The notes beneath the pieces were generated by a model, which ran no database searches, had not been told where the DNA came from, and saw only the letters and a program-made list of their open reading frames with translations. Position numbers and translations under genes: made by a program. This document shows positions 18,606 to 28,566 of a stretch of DNA of 64,000 nucleotides, piece after piece; position 1 is the first letter of the stretch; every line of letters begins with the position of its first letter. The stretch is from Sphingomonas sp. (GTDB lineage: Bacteria > Pseudomonadota > Alphaproteobacteria > Sphingomonadales > Sphingomonadaceae): the NCBI RefSeq assembly GCF_017304635.1, contig NZ_JAFKMA010000001.1, positions 1,178,001-1,242,000 of the forward strand, given 5' to 3'.

Positions 18606-20287
18606 GCCGCGTCGGCCTCGAGCGGCTTCGCATAGGCATAGCCTTGGCCGTAGGTGCACCCCAGCGCCGCCAGCGTCTGGCCGAGCTCGTTGGTCTCGAT
18701 CCCCTCCGCCGTCGTCTGCATGCCGAGCGCCTGGGCCAGGCTCAGGATGGCGCGGACGATCGCGATCTTGTCGCGATCAGCGAGCATGCCGGTCACGAAG
18801 CTGCGGTCGATCTTGAGCACGTCGATCGGCAGCTTCTGCAGGTAGGCGAGGTTCGAATAGCCGGTGCCGAAATCGTCCATCGCCAGCGTCGTGCCGAGCT
18901 GCTTCAGCGCCTGCATCGTGTCGGCGACGCGCGCCGGATCGGCGATCAGCGCGCTTTCGGTGAGTTCGAGCGTGAAGCGGCTGCCCGGCAGGCGGTGCGC
19001 CATCAGCGCGCGCTCTACCGCCGGCGCGATGTCGTCGCGGTGGAGCTGGATCGCCGACAGGTTGACCGCGAACTTGACCCCGCACCCGCCGCCCGCGCGC
19101 ACGTCCCACGCGCGCAGCGTCTTCGCCGCCTCGTCCAGCGCCCAGCGACCGAGCGGGACGATCAGCCCCGATTCCTCGGCGACCGGAATGAACTGGTTGG
19201 GCGAGATTTCCTCGCCGCTCTCATTGGCCCAGCGCGCCAGCGATTCGAACGCGACGACACGCCCCGACGACAGGTCGCAGATCGGCTGGTAGGTCAGCCG
19301 CAGCGCGCCGTTCTCGATCGCGCGGCGCAGCTCGGTCTCGATCCCGAATTGCGTGCGCGCCGCGTCGAACGCCTGGGTCTGGTACCATTCGGCATGGCCC
19401 GAACTCTTCGACCGCTTCACCGCGAACTGGGCGTGGCGAATCAGGTCCTCGGGATCGGCCAGGTCGTCGGTGCCGAACGCGATGCCGATCGCGCAATCGA
19501 CCCGGATCTCGAAGTCCGACATGCGGAACGGCGTCGCCAGCGCGCGTTCGATCCGGCGCGCGACCTGATCGGCCTCGGCCGGCCCGTCGTCGATCTTCAT
19601 CAGGATGCCGAATTCGTTGCCGCCGGTGCGCGCCAGCGTGTCGGTCGCCCGCAACGCCCCCTTCAGCCGCCGCGCGACGGTGATAAGCAGCTCGTCGCCC
19701 GCCAGACTGCCGAGGCAGGCATTGACGCGGCTGAACCGGCTGAGGTCGATGATGAGGACGGCGTGGCGGGTCGGATCGTCGGAGAGGTTTTCCTCGATCA
19801 GCTCGGCGAACCCCGTGCGGTTGGGCATGCCGGTCAGCGAATCGGTGACCATCTCGCGCCGAAGATTGCGTTCGGTCCGCAGTTCGCCGGTATAGTCGAC
19901 CAGGGTCACGAGCGCTTCGCCCGGCGCGGTGGTTCGTCGGGCCAGCGTGACCTGGAAGTATCGCCGGTCGACCGCTTCGCCGACTTCCCACGGGAATTGC
20001 TCGCGCTCGCTATCGCCGGTGACCAGCGCGACGATCCGCTTGCGCTGGTCGGCGACCAGCCGCGATGGCTCGCCCGGCGCGCCGAGCCCGGCGGCGCGGA
20101 ACGGCCGGTTGGCGGCGGTGATCGCGATATCGCCGTCGATCAGCTTGAGCAGCGCGACCGGCATCGGGAACATCTCGATCGCGCTGATCGCGTCCGACAC
20201 GTGGCGCGGGTGCGGGGCATCGTCCGCGGGCGCGATCTCGGCCAGCGGGGGCAGTTCGATGCGGGCAGGTCCAAGCGCCATCGCCAT
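18575..20287 (-). CDS. GGDEF-EAL protein, probable c-di-GMP phosphodiesterase
   Basis: 570 residues. Domains in order are an N-terminal PAS-like sensor (about 35-135), a GGDEF domain (about 140-300) and an EAL domain (about 315-565). The cyclase signature reads GGNEF (222-226), so diguanylate cyclase activity is doubtful. The phosphodiesterase side looks intact: FESLARW (ESL for EAL, Glu kept), DDFGTGYSNLAYL, KIDRSFV and AEGIETNEL. It has no membrane segment. It probably degrades c-di-GMP under control of the sensor domain. Its end overlaps the CCA gene by 31 nt. Confidence 0.92.
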   Translation of the reverse strand: MAMALGPARIELPPLAEIAPADDAPHPRHVSDAISAIEMFPMPVALLKLIDGDIAITAANRPFRAAGLGAPGEPSRLVADQRKRIVALVTGDSEREQFPWEVGEAVDRRYFQVTLARRTTAPGEALVTLVDYTGELRTERNLRREMVTDSLTGMPNRTGFAELIEENLSDDPTRHAVLIIDLSRFSRVNACLGSLAGDELLITVARRLKGALRATDTLARTGGNEFGILMKIDDGPAEADQVARRIERALATPFRMSDFEIRVDCAIGIAFGTDDLADPEDLIRHAQFAVKRSKSSGHAEWYQTQAFDAARTQFGIETELRRAIENGALRLTYQPICDLSSGRVVAFESLARWANESGEEISPNQFIPVAEESGLIVPLGRWALDEAAKTLRAWDVRAGGGCGVKFAVNLSAIQLHRDDIAPAVERALMAHRLPGSRFTLELTESALIADPARVADTMQALKQLGTTLAMDDFGTGYSNLAYLQKLPIDVLKIDRSFVTGMLADRDKIAIVRAILSLAQALGMQTTAEGIETNELGQTLAALGCTYGQGYAYAKPLEADAAYAFLMAANV

Positions 20288-20356
20288 TCTGGGTAGCGGA
20301 CACTGGTTAAGGCGAGATAAAGCGCGTTACCGGCGCAAACCGATTTTACCGTGATG

Positions 20357-22603
20357 TCAGAAGCGGTTGTCGCGCGGGAAACCATTCGGCGGCATGCGGC
20401 CGGCGGCACCGCGCGCGGTGCGCCACGGTTGCAGGTCCGCCTCCGTCCGCACCCGCCCGCTATCGCCGCCCATCGCCCAGCTCAGCCCGTCGGCGAAGCG
20501 GAACGTGATCGCATCGGACAGCCCGCCGTCGCGATAGCGTTGCAACTGCACCCCCTGCCCCTTCGCCAGTTCCGCGACCTCGGCCATCGGGAACACCAGC
20601 AGCTTGCGATTGTCGCCGATCGCCGCGACGTAGTCGTGTTCGGGACGGATCGGCTTGACCAGCTTGAGCCGGGCCCCGGCGCGCGGGTTGACCACGCTCT
20701 TGCCCTTGCGCGTCTCGGCAATGGCGTCGGCGGCCTTCAGGATGAACCCGCGCCCGTCCGATGCCGCGACCAGCAGCCGCTCCGCCTCGCTCGCGCGGAA
20801 CAGTGCGACGATCGGCACGTCGCCGTCCAGGTCGATCATCAGCCGCACCGGCTCGCCGAACCCGCGCCCGCCCGGCAGCTTGTCCGCCGCCAGCGTGTAG
20901 AACCGCCCGGTCTCCGCCGCGAGCAGCAGCTTGTCGGTGGTCTGTGCGTGGAACGCGAAGCGCGGGCCGTCGCCTTCCTTGAATTTCATCGCGTCGGCCG
21001 AGGCGAGTTCGACATGCCCCTTCATCGCGCGAATCCAGCCGCGCTGCGACAGGATGACGGTGATCGGCTCGCGCTCGATCATCGCTTCCAGCGGAATCTC
21101 GCGCGCCGGCGCCGCTTCCTCGATCGTCGTGCGCCGCTTGCCGAGCACGGTCTCGGGGCCGTAGCGGTCGCGGATCTTGCCCAGGTCGCGCTTCAGCCGC
21201 GTGCGCTGGCGGGCGTCGCTCGACAGCAGCAGCTCGAGCTCGCCTTTCTCCTTCTCCAGCCCGTCGCGCTCCCTGCGCAGCTCCATTTCCTCGAGCCGCC
21301 GCAACGACCGCAGCCGCATGTTCAGGATTGCCTCTGCCTGGCGATCGGTCAGGTCGAACTCGGCGATCATCACCGGCTTCGGCTCGTCCTCGGTACGGAT
21401 GATCTCGATCACGCGGTCGAGGTTGAGGTACGCGATGATGTAGCCCGCCAGCAGCTCCAGCCGGTCGGCGATCTTGTCGAGCCGGTGCTGCGACCGCCGC
21501 CGCAGCACGACGAACTGGTGATCGACCCACGCCTGCAACGCTTCGGTCAGGCTCATGACGCGCGGCGTGCGGTCCTTGTCGAGCACGTTGAGGTTGAGCG
21601 GCACCCGCGTTTCGAGGTCGGACAGCCGGAACAGGCTCTCCATCAGCGTGTCCGGATCGACCGTGCGGGTGCGCGGTTCGAGCACGATGCGGATGTCCTC
21701 CGCGCTTTCGTCGCGGACGTCGGCCAGGATCGGCAGTTTCTTGTCGTTGACCAAAGCGGCGATGTTCTCGATCAGTTTGCCCTTCGACACGCCGTACGGG
21801 ATTTCGCTGACCACCAGGTGCCAGCCGCCACCCTTTTCGGTCACGCGTTCGATCCGCGCGCGGGTGCGGAAACTCCCCCGGCCGGTGGCATAGGCTTCGG
21901 CGATCGCCGCCGGGCTGTCGACGATCACGCCGCCGGTCGGCAGATCGGGGCCCTTCACGTAATCGAGCACGTTGGCCTGGGCGTTGTCGATCAGCGCGAT
22001 CGCCGCGTCGAGCAGTTCGGCGGCGTTGTGCGGCGGAATGCTCGTCGCCATGCCGACCGCGATCCCCGCCGCGCCGTTCGCGAGCAGGTTGGGGAACGCG
22101 CCCGGCATCAGCTCGGGTTCCTGTTCCTCGCCGTTATAGGTCGGGCGGAAGCCGGTCGCGTCCTCGTCCAGCCCGTCCATCAGGTCGATCGCGACCTGCG
22201 TCAGCCGCGCCTCGGTGTAGCGATAGGCGGCGGCGTTATCGCCGTCGATATTGCCGAAATTGCCCTGCCCGTCGACGAGCGGATAGCGCAACGCGAAGTC
22301 CTGCGCGAGCCGCACCATCGCGTCATAGACCGACGCGTCGCCGTGCGGGTGGTACTTGCCGATCACGTCGCCGACCACGCGCGCCGACTTCTTGTACGCC
22401 CCCGCCGGGTCCATCCGCAGCAACCGCATCGCCCACAGCAGGCGACGGTGCACCGGCTTCAACCCATCGCGCACGTCGGGCAGCGACCGCGCGGTGATCG
22501 TCGACAGCGCATAGACGAGGTACCGCTCCGACAGCGCGCTGTCGAACGGCGCGTCGAGCACGCCCACCGGAGGATTGTCGGGAAGGTCGGTCGTGGAAGC
22601 CAT
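20357..22603 (-). CDS. parC: DNA topoisomerase IV subunit A
   Basis: 748 residues, standard for alphaproteobacterial ParC. The N-terminal [21 protein letters not shown], the quinolone region [20 protein letters not shown] and the active-site tyrosine in [10 protein letters not shown] are clear, followed by the tower and a C-terminal domain lacking a GyrA box. It decatenates chromosomes with ParE. The quinolone region reads GDAS...YD, with Ala where E. coli ParC has Ser80; this may simply be the normal alphaproteobacterial state. Confidence 0.96.
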   Translation of the reverse strand: MASTTDLPDNPPVGVLDAPFDSALSERYLVYALSTITARSLPDVRDGLKPVHRRLLWAMRLLRMDPAGAYKKSARVVGDVIGKYHPHGDASVYDAMVRLAQDFALRYPLVDGQGNFGNIDGDNAAAYRYTEARLTQVAIDLMDGLDEDATGFRPTYNGEEQEPELMPGAFPNLLANGAAGIAVGMATSIPPHNAAELLDAAIALIDNAQANVLDYVKGPDLPTGGVIVDSPAAIAEAYATGRGSFRTRARIERVTEKGGGWHLVVSEIPYGVSKGKLIENIAALVNDKKLPILADVRDESAEDIRIVLEPRTRTVDPDTLMESLFRLSDLETRVPLNLNVLDKDRTPRVMSLTEALQAWVDHQFVVLRRRSQHRLDKIADRLELLAGYIIAYLNLDRVIEIIRTEDEPKPVMIAEFDLTDRQAEAILNMRLRSLRRLEEMELRRERDGLEKEKGELELLLSSDARQRTRLKRDLGKIRDRYGPETVLGKRRTTIEEAAPAREIPLEAMIEREPITVILSQRGWIRAMKGHVELASADAMKFKEGDGPRFAFHAQTTDKLLLAAETGRFYTLAADKLPGGRGFGEPVRLMIDLDGDVPIVALFRASEAERLLVAASDGRGFILKAADAIAETRKGKSVVNPRAGARLKLVKPIRPEHDYVAAIGDNRKLLVFPMAEVAELAKGQGVQLQRYRDGGLSDAITFRFADGLSWAMGGDSGRVRTEADLQPWRTARGAAGRMPPNGFPRDNRF

Positions 22604-22635
22604 CGCTCGCGATTAGAGGGTAACGCGGCGCATCG

Positions 22636-23532
22636 CTAGACCGGGCTCGGCACGTCGCGGGCGAGTTCGGCGATCAGCCAGTCGCGGAAGCGTTTGATCT
22701 TGGCCACCCCGCGCCGCGCCTCGGGATAGACCAGCCAATAGGCATAGCCGCGCGTCGATACCTGATCGAACGGCCGGATCAGCTTCCCCTGCGCCAGGTC
22801 GTTGCGCCAGAAGAACGGCGTCAGCATCGCCACCCCCTGCCCCGCCATCGCCGCATTGCCCTCATGCGCCTGGCTGTCGAGCCGCACGCCGACGCGCGGC
22901 GGTCCGTCGGGCACGCCGACCCCCGCCTCGCGCAGCCAGTGCGCCCACCACGGATCGTGCGGGCTGAGCTGCGGCACGCGCAGTAGGTCGTACGGCGCGC
23001 GCAGCCGATGGCGCTCGGCGAAATCGGCGCTGCACATCGGGGTGAAGTCGATCGCCAGGATCTTTTCCGCCGCCAGCCCCTCCCAATCGCCACGGCCGGA
23101 GCGGATGCCGACATCGGCCTCGTCGCTGGCGAAATCGGCCATCGCCTCGTTGGTCAGCAGCCGCACCGCCATTTCCGGGTGCGCCATCTGGAAGCTGCCC
23201 AGCCGCCACACCAGCCATGTGTTGGCAAAGGTGTTGGTGGTCGAGACATTGAGCACACTGGCATCGTCGGCGCGCACCGCGGCGAAGGCGGCGTCGATCG
23301 CGTCGAACGCGCGCGTGACGGGGGCGGCGGCGCGGCGCCCCGCCTCGGTCAGCACCACACGCCGCTTCTCGCGCCGGAACAGCGGGGCGCCGAGCCGCTC
23401 CTCCAGCACCTTGATCTGATAGCTGACCGCCGCCTGGGTCATGCCGAGCTCGGCAGCGGCGCTGGTGAAATTCTCGTACCGCGCGGCGGCCTCGAACACA
23501 CGGACGGCGGCAAGGGGCGGCAGGCGACGCAT
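22636..23532 (-). CDS. LysR-family transcriptional regulator (GcvA-like)
   Basis: 298 residues. The N-terminal winged HTH is plain: PLAAVRVFEAAARYENFTSAAAELGMTQAAVSYQIKVLEERLG (about 5-48). The effector-binding domain follows. The opening RLPPLAAVRVFEAAAR is the GcvA/AmpR subgroup style. Its promoter faces the small plus-strand gene at 23649, which or whose downstream esterase may be its target; the only support is divergence. Confidence 0.92.
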   Translation of the reverse strand: MRRLPPLAAVRVFEAAARYENFTSAAAELGMTQAAVSYQIKVLEERLGAPLFRREKRRVVLTEAGRRAAAPVTRAFDAIDAAFAAVRADDASVLNVSTTNTFANTWLVWRLGSFQMAHPEMAVRLLTNEAMADFASDEADVGIRSGRGDWEGLAAEKILAIDFTPMCSADFAERHRLRAPYDLLRVPQLSPHDPWWAHWLREAGVGVPDGPPRVGVRLDSQAHEGNAAMAGQGVAMLTPFFWRNDLAQGKLIRPFDQVSTRGYAYWLVYPEARRGVAKIKRFRDWLIAELARDVPSPV

Positions 23533-23648
23533 AAGGCATCGATAAGCTCGCCTTGTCGATCCTGTCCAACGATTTGTTGGCGCCGCGCAACGATCATCGG
23601 CATATCACGATGGCTAGCGACACCCCATGACCGAAGAAGGAACCGACC

Positions 23649-23834
23649 ATGCGCGACGATTTCCTGCGCGGCGACTGGGCCGCCGACCACCGTCACCTGA
23701 CTGTCACGATCGATAAGCTGGTGCGTGATATCGCTCGCTTCGTCGGCGACACGTTCGATGCGCTGACTCGCCAGCAATTCGACGCGCCGTGGCAGCGCCG
23801 CTGGCGGCAGGTGCGGATCAAGCCGGTCCGTTGA
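23649..23834 (+). CDS. Small protein of unknown function
   Basis: 61 residues, basic, beginning MRDDFLRGDWAADHRHLT and ending in a WQRRWRQVRIKPVR stretch. A good ribosome site (GAAGGAAC, about 7 nt upstream) supports the ATG. It has no signal or membrane segment and no motif that I know. It lies divergent from the LysR gene and about 70 nt before the esterase gene. Confidence 0.55.
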   Translation: MRDDFLRGDWAADHRHLTVTIDKLVRDIARFVGDTFDALTRQQFDAPWQRRWRQVRIKPVR

Positions 23835-23904
23835 TTCCCGGCGCGGTCGGGCCGCCGCGACGATCGAGCTTGCGCTCGGCCCCGTCCTGGCGTCTGACCC
23901 GACG

Positions 23905-24747
23905 ATGCCGAGCACGACCAGCTTCGTCCCCCTGACCTGGGCTGACCTGACGTCGCGCCCACGCCCTATGCCGCAGGCGACGATCGCTTATGGCCCCGAC
24001 GATTATCAGAAGGTCGACCTCTGGCTCCCGGACTCGCCGGGCCCGTTCCGCACCGTCGTGATGGTGCATGGCGGCTGCTGGACGACGAGCATAGCCGACC
24101 GCCACCTGATGGACTGGGCCGCCGACGACCTCCGCCGGGCCGGCTATGCCGTGTGGAACATCGACTATCGCGGGGTCGATCGCCCGGGCGGCGGCTATCC
24201 GGGGACGTTCCTGGATGCGGCGGCCGCGACCGACGCCTTGCGCGGTGAGGCGGCGCGCCATCATCTCGACCTCCGCCACGTCGTCGCGGTCGGGCACAGC
24301 GCCGGCGGGCACCTCGTCTTGTGGCTGGCGGCGCGCCATCGCCTTCCGGAGACCAGCCCGCTCCGCACACCCGCCCCGCTGCCGATCGCCCATGTCGTCA
24401 GCCTCGGCGGTCTGCCCGATCTCGAAGCGACCGCGGCGAGCCCTGACAATGGCTGCGGCACCGACGTCATCGCCCGCCTGGTCGGCGACCCCGGCCCCGC
24501 AAGGCCCGACGTCTACGCCGACACCTCCGTCCCGCGCCTCCTCCCGATCGGCATCCCGCAAGACCTGGTCAACGGCCGCGAGGACGCCATCATCCCCTAC
24601 CGACTCGCCACCGACTACATCGCGAAAGCGGGCGCAGAAGCAACGCTCCACACCGTCTCCGACACCGGCCACGTCGAACTCATCACACCCGGCACCGCCG
24701 CCTGGAGTACGGCAAAGCGTCTGATCGCCACCGCCTTCGCATGCTGA
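23905..24747 (+). CDS. Alpha/beta hydrolase, esterase-like
   Basis: 280 residues from ATG 23905. Visible features are VVMVHGGCW (oxyanion HGG), the nucleophile GHSAGGH near residue 132, an aspartate in VNGREDAIIPYRLA and the histidine in TGHVELI. The HGG motif with GHSAGG is typical of the hormone-sensitive-lipase/kynurenine formamidase-like group. No signal peptide is seen. It may act on small esters or formylkynurenine; substrate unknown. Confidence 0.85.
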   Translation: MPSTTSFVPLTWADLTSRPRPMPQATIAYGPDDYQKVDLWLPDSPGPFRTVVMVHGGCWTTSIADRHLMDWAADDLRRAGYAVWNIDYRGVDRPGGGYPGTFLDAAAATDALRGEAARHHLDLRHVVAVGHSAGGHLVLWLAARHRLPETSPLRTPAPLPIAHVVSLGGLPDLEATAASPDNGCGTDVIARLVGDPGPARPDVYADTSVPRLLPIGIPQDLVNGREDAIIPYRLATDYIAKAGAEATLHTVSDTGHVELITPGTAAWSTAKRLIATAFAC

Positions 24748-24860
24748 ATCCCTCTTTCGTTGCGCAGCCGCGCGCTTTCCTGTAACCGCGCGGCTTCCCG
24801 CCCCGGCGCGCTCCCTTGCGTGGCCGGGGCCGCTCATTTTTGATGAAGGGTAGCGCCACG

Positions 24861-25640
24861 ATGGCACGCCGCCGCCAGATCTACGAGGGCAAGGCCAAGA
24901 TCCTGTACGAGGGTCCCGAACCCGGCACGCTGATCCAGTATTTCAAGGACGACGCCACCGCGTTCAACGCCCAGAAGAAGGGCACGATCAACGGCAAGGG
25001 CGTGCTCAACAACCGCATTTCCGAGCACATTTACACCCTGCTCGGCATGATCGGCGTGCCGACCCACTTCATCCGCCGCCTCAACATGCGCGAGCAGTTG
25101 ATCCGCCAGGTCGAGATCGTGCCGGTCGAGGTGATGGTGCGCAACGTCGCGGCGGGATCGCTGTCGAAGCGCTTGGGGATCGAGGAAGGCACGCAGCTTC
25201 CCCGCACGATCATCGAATATGCCTACAAGTCGGACGAGTTGGGCGATCCGATGATTACCGACGAGCATATCGCCGCGTTCGGCTGGGCGAGCCAGGAGGA
25301 GATGCACGACATCGCCGACCTGGCGATTCGGGTGAACGATTTCCTGTGCGGCCTGTTCGCCGGGATCGGCATCCGCCTCGTGGACTTCAAGCTCGAATTC
25401 GGGCGGATCTGGGACAATGATTACGGTCGCATCATCCTGGCCGACGAGATCAGCCCCGATTGCTGCCGGCTATGGGACATGAAGACCAACGAGAAGCTCG
25501 ACAAGGACCGCTTCCGCCGCGACCTGGGCGGCGAGGTCGAAGCGTATCAGGAGGTCGCGCGACGGCTCGGCCTGTTGCCAGATGGCGGCGAGAATGCCGT
25601 GCTCGACATGGAAACGCACCGGCTGAACCGGGGAAAGTGA
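24861..25640 (+). CDS. purC: SAICAR synthetase (PurC)
   Basis: 259 residues from ATG 24861 ([18 protein letters not shown]), with GAAGGG 10 nt upstream. Longer starts are not convincing. Hallmarks are [11 protein letters not shown], the DDATAFN string, [23 protein letters not shown] and [15 protein letters not shown]. It condenses CAIR with aspartate in purine synthesis. purS and purQ follow about 470 nt downstream, separated by a palindrome and a small opposite-strand gene. Confidence 0.96.
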   Translation: MARRRQIYEGKAKILYEGPEPGTLIQYFKDDATAFNAQKKGTINGKGVLNNRISEHIYTLLGMIGVPTHFIRRLNMREQLIRQVEIVPVEVMVRNVAAGSLSKRLGIEEGTQLPRTIIEYAYKSDELGDPMITDEHIAAFGWASQEEMHDIADLAIRVNDFLCGLFAGIGIRLVDFKLEFGRIWDNDYGRIILADEISPDCCRLWDMKTNEKLDKDRFRRDLGGEVEAYQEVARRLGLLPDGGENAVLDMETHRLNRGK

Positions 25641-25673
25641 CGACGCCGCTTAAAGCCGACCGACATTTAGCTC

Positions 25674-25767
25674 GTCATCCGCGCAGGCGGGGATCCATAT
25701 TTGGCCATACTCACGGCTTTGAGCCGCACATCCGCCAACTCTGGGTCCCCGCCTGCGCGGGGATGAC
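25674..25767. repeat. Intergenic inverted repeat, CGTCATCC...CCTGCGCGGGGATGACG type
   Basis: The left arm GTCATCCgCGCAGGCGGGGAtCCA (25674-25697) pairs with the right arm TGGGTCCCCGCCTGCGCGGGGATGAC (25742-25767) with few mismatches. The motif ending GGGGATGACG is a widespread extragenic palindrome of sphingomonads and could end purC transcription. Confidence 0.6.
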
Positions 25768-25789
25768 GCTTCAGGGATTGGGTCGCCCC

Positions 25790-25939
25790 TTAGTCCTTCA
25801 CGCGATACCCGCAGATGATGCCGAAGATGAAAGCGCTGGCCAGCGACAGCTTCACCCAGCCTTGCGGATCGCTCCACCCGAAATAGTCGCCGCCATAGGC
25901 AAACAAGGCGACGAACATGACCATCGCCAGACCGGCCAT
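25790..25939 (-). CDS. Small membrane protein
   Basis: 49 residues from ATG 25939. Two hydrophobic segments are visible: MAGLAMVMFVALFAYGGDYFG and the C-terminal KLSLASAFIFGIICGYRV. That gives a plausible two-pass or hairpin small membrane protein. It lies between purC and purS on the opposite strand. No function can be assigned. Confidence 0.55.
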   Translation of the reverse strand: MAGLAMVMFVALFAYGGDYFGWSDPQGWVKLSLASAFIFGIICGYRVKD

Positions 25940-26105
25940 GTCCCCACTCCCCACCGTCGGCGCACGACCAGCCGCCCGCCCGCACCCGAAAGGCTGCGCC
26001 CGGCGCGTTAACGAAGCGTGAAGCTTGCGACGAACCGCGCCTGCCGCCATAGGGGCGGCGTTCCCGCCAGCCCTCCAGCGAAAGCGATTCCATGAAGGTC
26101 CGCCC

Positions 26106-26348
26106 ATGAAGGTCCGCATCGTCGTCACCCTCAAGCCCGGCGTGCTCGACCCGCAGGGCAAGGCGATCCACAAGTCGCTCGACGGGCTCGGCTTCACCGG
26201 CATCAACGACGTCCGCGCCGGCAAGGTGATCGAGCTCGACGTGGCCGACGGCACCAGCGACGCCGACCTGGACGGCATGTGCCGCAAGCTGATCGCCAAC
26301 ACCGTGATCGAGAATTACCGGATCGAGCGGCCGGAAACCGCGGCATGA
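26106..26348 (+). CDS. purS: Phosphoribosylformylglycinamidine synthase subunit PurS
   Basis: 80 residues, standard for PurS, with [21 protein letters not shown] and a [14 protein letters not shown] core. PurS bridges PurL and PurQ in the three-part FGAM synthase. An ATG 15 nt earlier (MKVRP) repeats the same codons; the downstream start gives the normal length and has an AAGG site upstream. It overlaps purQ by 4 nt. Confidence 0.94.
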   Translation: MKVRIVVTLKPGVLDPQGKAIHKSLDGLGFTGINDVRAGKVIELDVADGTSDADLDGMCRKLIANTVIENYRIERPETAA

Positions 26349-27013
26349 AGCCCGCGGTCGTCGTCTTTCCCGGCTCCAATTGCGACCGCGACCTGGCGGT
26401 GGCGATCGCGGCGGTCGGCGGGCGCAAGCCCGCGATGGTGTGGCATGCCGATAGCGAGTTACCCGACGGCACCGACCTGATCGCCCTGCCCGGCGGCTTT
26501 TCCTATGGCGACTATCTGCGCTCGGGCGCGATGGCGGCGCGGTCGCCGGTGATGCGCGCGGTCGTCGAGGCGGCGGGACGCGGCGTCCCCGTGCTCGGCG
26601 TGTGCAACGGCTTCCAGGTGCTGACCGAGGCGGGATTGCTGCCGGGAGCGCTGATGCGCAATGCCGGGCTCGACTTCGTCTGCCGCGACGTCGCGCTGAC
26701 GGTCGAGAACGCCCAGAGCGCCTTCACCAGCCGCTATGCCGCCGGCGAGACGATCCGCATTCCGGTCGCGCACCATGACGGCAATTACAATGCCGACGCC
26801 GACACGCTCGACCGGCTCGAGGGCCAGGGCCGCGTCGCGTTCCGTTATGTGGGACAGGTCAACGGCTCGGCACGCGACATCGCCGGCGTGCTCAACGACG
26901 CCGGCAACGTGCTCGGCATGATGCCTCACCCCGAACGCAAGATCGAGTCGGCACATGGCGGCGACGACGGCCGCCGGCTGTTCGAGGGGCTGCTCGAACT
27001 GGTCGGGGCCTAG
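26345..27013 (+). CDS. purQ: FGAM synthase glutaminase subunit PurQ
   Basis: 222 residues. Class I amidotransferase signatures are PGSNCDRDL, the nucleophile cysteine in [10 protein letters not shown] and the HPE triad tail in [10 protein letters not shown]. It supplies ammonia to PurL for the fourth step of purine synthesis. Its start overlaps the purS stop (ATGA). It is convergent with the yhhQ gene, with 7 nt between stops. Confidence 0.96.
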   Translation: MKPAVVVFPGSNCDRDLAVAIAAVGGRKPAMVWHADSELPDGTDLIALPGGFSYGDYLRSGAMAARSPVMRAVVEAAGRGVPVLGVCNGFQVLTEAGLLPGALMRNAGLDFVCRDVALTVENAQSAFTSRYAAGETIRIPVAHHDGNYNADADTLDRLEGQGRVAFRYVGQVNGSARDIAGVLNDAGNVLGMMPHPERKIESAHGGDDGRRLFEGLLELVGA

Positions 27014-27020
27014 CCTCGGC

Positions 27021-27800
27021 CTACACCCGCGCGCGAAACGGCGAGAAGTCGGTGCCGCGATCGTACACGTCGATCCCCTCGCGCCGCTTCAGGAAATTGA
27101 CGACGAGATAGGTGAACGGGGTCAGCAGGACTTCCCAGCCCACCTTGAGCAGAAACTGGCTGAGCATCACCGCCAGCATCGCAGCCACCGGCCAGTCGGG
27201 CGCGCCGTAAAAGGCCAGCGGGTAGAAGATCAGGCTGTCGAACGCCTGCGCGACCACGGTACTGCCGATCGTCCGCGTCCACAGCATCCGCCCCCGCGTC
27301 AGGATCTTGAGCTTCGCCAGCACGAAGCTGTTGGCGAACTCGCCGACCCAGAATGCGGTCAGCGAGGCCAGGATGATACGCAGCCCCGTCGCGCCCGCCG
27401 CGCTGACGAACACCGACTGGCCGAACACATGTTCGTACGCCGCCTGCCCCTTCCAGTCGCTTGCGGGGGGCAGTGCCACCACCACCTGCTCCATCACCGC
27501 CATGAAGATCAGCGCGCCGAACCCCGCCCACACGCACCGCCGCGCCCGGGCATAGCCGTACACTTCGGTCAGAATGTCGCCGATCACATAGCTGACCGGA
27601 AAGAACAGGATCCCCGCCCCGAACGGCCATGGGCCGATCACCGGCAGGTCGATCACCGCCCGCTTGCCCGCGCCGATCACGTTCGACAGCAGCAGGATGA
27701 CGACGAACGCGACCATCACGAAATCGAAATAGCGGAAGTGATTGCCCGCCAGCGCGCCGGCATCGACGGCACGCGGCCGATCCTGATCCCCCTCGGTCAT
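27021..27800 (-). CDS. Queuosine precursor transporter, YhhQ/VUT family
   Basis: 259 residues from ATG 27800. Six or so hydrophobic helices are visible, with the family strings ILFFPVSYVIGDILTEVYGY and GSTVVAQAFDSLIFYPLAF, which include conserved acidic and Gln residues of the VUT superfamily. It should import queuine or preQ precursors across the inner membrane. The promoter region adjoins the tRNA-Arg gene on the other strand. Confidence 0.9.
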   Translation of the reverse strand: MTEGDQDRPRAVDAGALAGNHFRYFDFVMVAFVVILLLSNVIGAGKRAVIDLPVIGPWPFGAGILFFPVSYVIGDILTEVYGYARARRCVWAGFGALIFMAVMEQVVVALPPASDWKGQAAYEHVFGQSVFVSAAGATGLRIILASLTAFWVGEFANSFVLAKLKILTRGRMLWTRTIGSTVVAQAFDSLIFYPLAFYGAPDWPVAAMLAVMLSQFLLKVGWEVLLTPFTYLVVNFLKRREGIDVYDRGTDFSPFRARV

Positions 27801-27859
27801 GGCCGCGGTTATGATCGCTGTTCCGCCCGCCCGCAATCCGCGCTAGGCGCATCCGCGAC

Positions 27860-27936
27860 GCGCCCGTAGTTCAACTGGATAGAGCACGAGCCTTCTAAGC
27901 TTGGAGTTGCAGGTTCGAGTCCTGCCGGGCGCGCCA
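27860..27936 (+). tRNA. tRNA-Arg (anticodon TCT)
   Basis: 77 bases with encoded CCA. The acceptor stem GCGCCCG/CGGGCGC pairs fully. The anticodon loop CTTCTAA gives TCT at 27894-27896. The T arm is GCAGG-TTCGAGT-CCTGC. The last 48 bases are repeated at 37211-37258, so this gene is the attachment site of the element that follows. Confidence 0.97.
27889..27936 (+). repeat. attL: 48-bp direct repeat in the tRNA-Arg 3' end
   Basis: The string from AGCCTTCTAAGC to GGGCGCGCCA is found again at 37211-37258. The two differ at one base (G here, A there, in the T loop). A duplicated tRNA 3' end is the normal scar of tyrosine integrase insertion. The copy here completes a functional tRNA. Confidence 0.93.
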
Positions 27937-28185
27937 CTTTTCAATTACTTAGCTGGGATGCCGTCGATTTCTGGCTCAGAGCTGGCACATTTTTCCTTCT
28001 GGCCGAACGTGCGCTCTCAATGGCAGTTGGAACCTACCACGTCACACTTGGCGATTTCCAGCTCTAGTTTCCGGAAGCTGTCCACTCGCGAGAGCTCAGC
28101 GATCGCGAGTGAGACGAGCCCGTTTGGCGTAACTCTAAATCTTGCTAAATGAGCGACAGGGCTATGTTGAACTCGGGGGAGCATC

Positions 28186-28566
28186 TTGCGGCTGAATATG
28201 TGGGCGCGGTTGGGGATCGTCGCAACGGGCCTCTGGCTCATTGGCGGGACAGCGTATTTTCATGTGACGACGATGGACCAGCGGTACGATTTCTCGATGA
28301 AGCTGGAGAAGCTGTGCCTGGACGGCTACGATCGGCTGGAGAGGCAATACCCTTCAATGGACTACTCCAAGGAACAGGGAAACTGCGTTACCGATGCCGA
28401 GCAATACCTGCGCTCAGAGACCCCCGCGTCAGAAGTTCTGAAGCAATCTTTTTTCGGAACGGCCATAATCGGTGCAATAGCGTGGGTGCTGATCGGGATA
28501 GCAATCGCGTTGACGCGCTGGGTATTGCGCGGGCGGCAGACGCAAGGAGGATCGCGTGGGACCTAA
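28186..28566 (+). CDS. Membrane protein of unknown function (element 1)
   Basis: 126 residues from TTG 28186, favoured because GGGGGAG sits 4 nt upstream; an ATG at 28198 (MWARLG) is the alternative. It has an N-terminal transmembrane helix (ARLGIVATGLWLIGGTAYF), a polar loop with two cysteines (LCLDGYD and NCVTDAE) and a second helix (FFGTAIIGAIAWVLIGIAIAL). This is a common plan of small phage/ICE membrane proteins. It overlaps the next gene by 11 nt. Confidence 0.6.
   Translation: MRLNMWARLGIVATGLWLIGGTAYFHVTTMDQRYDFSMKLEKLCLDGYDRLERQYPSMDYSKEQGNCVTDAEQYLRSETPASEVLKQSFFGTAIIGAIAWVLIGIAIALTRWVLRGRQTQGGSRGT

Noticed and set aside
20357-22603. GyrA rather than ParC
   Set aside because: The C-terminal domain lacks a GyrA box and the length of 748 residues fits ParC.
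6675-25767. CRISPR-like appearance of repeated palindromes at 6675, 16126 and 25674
   Set aside because: Only isolated REP-like pairs with no regular spacing or spacers; no cas genes seen.
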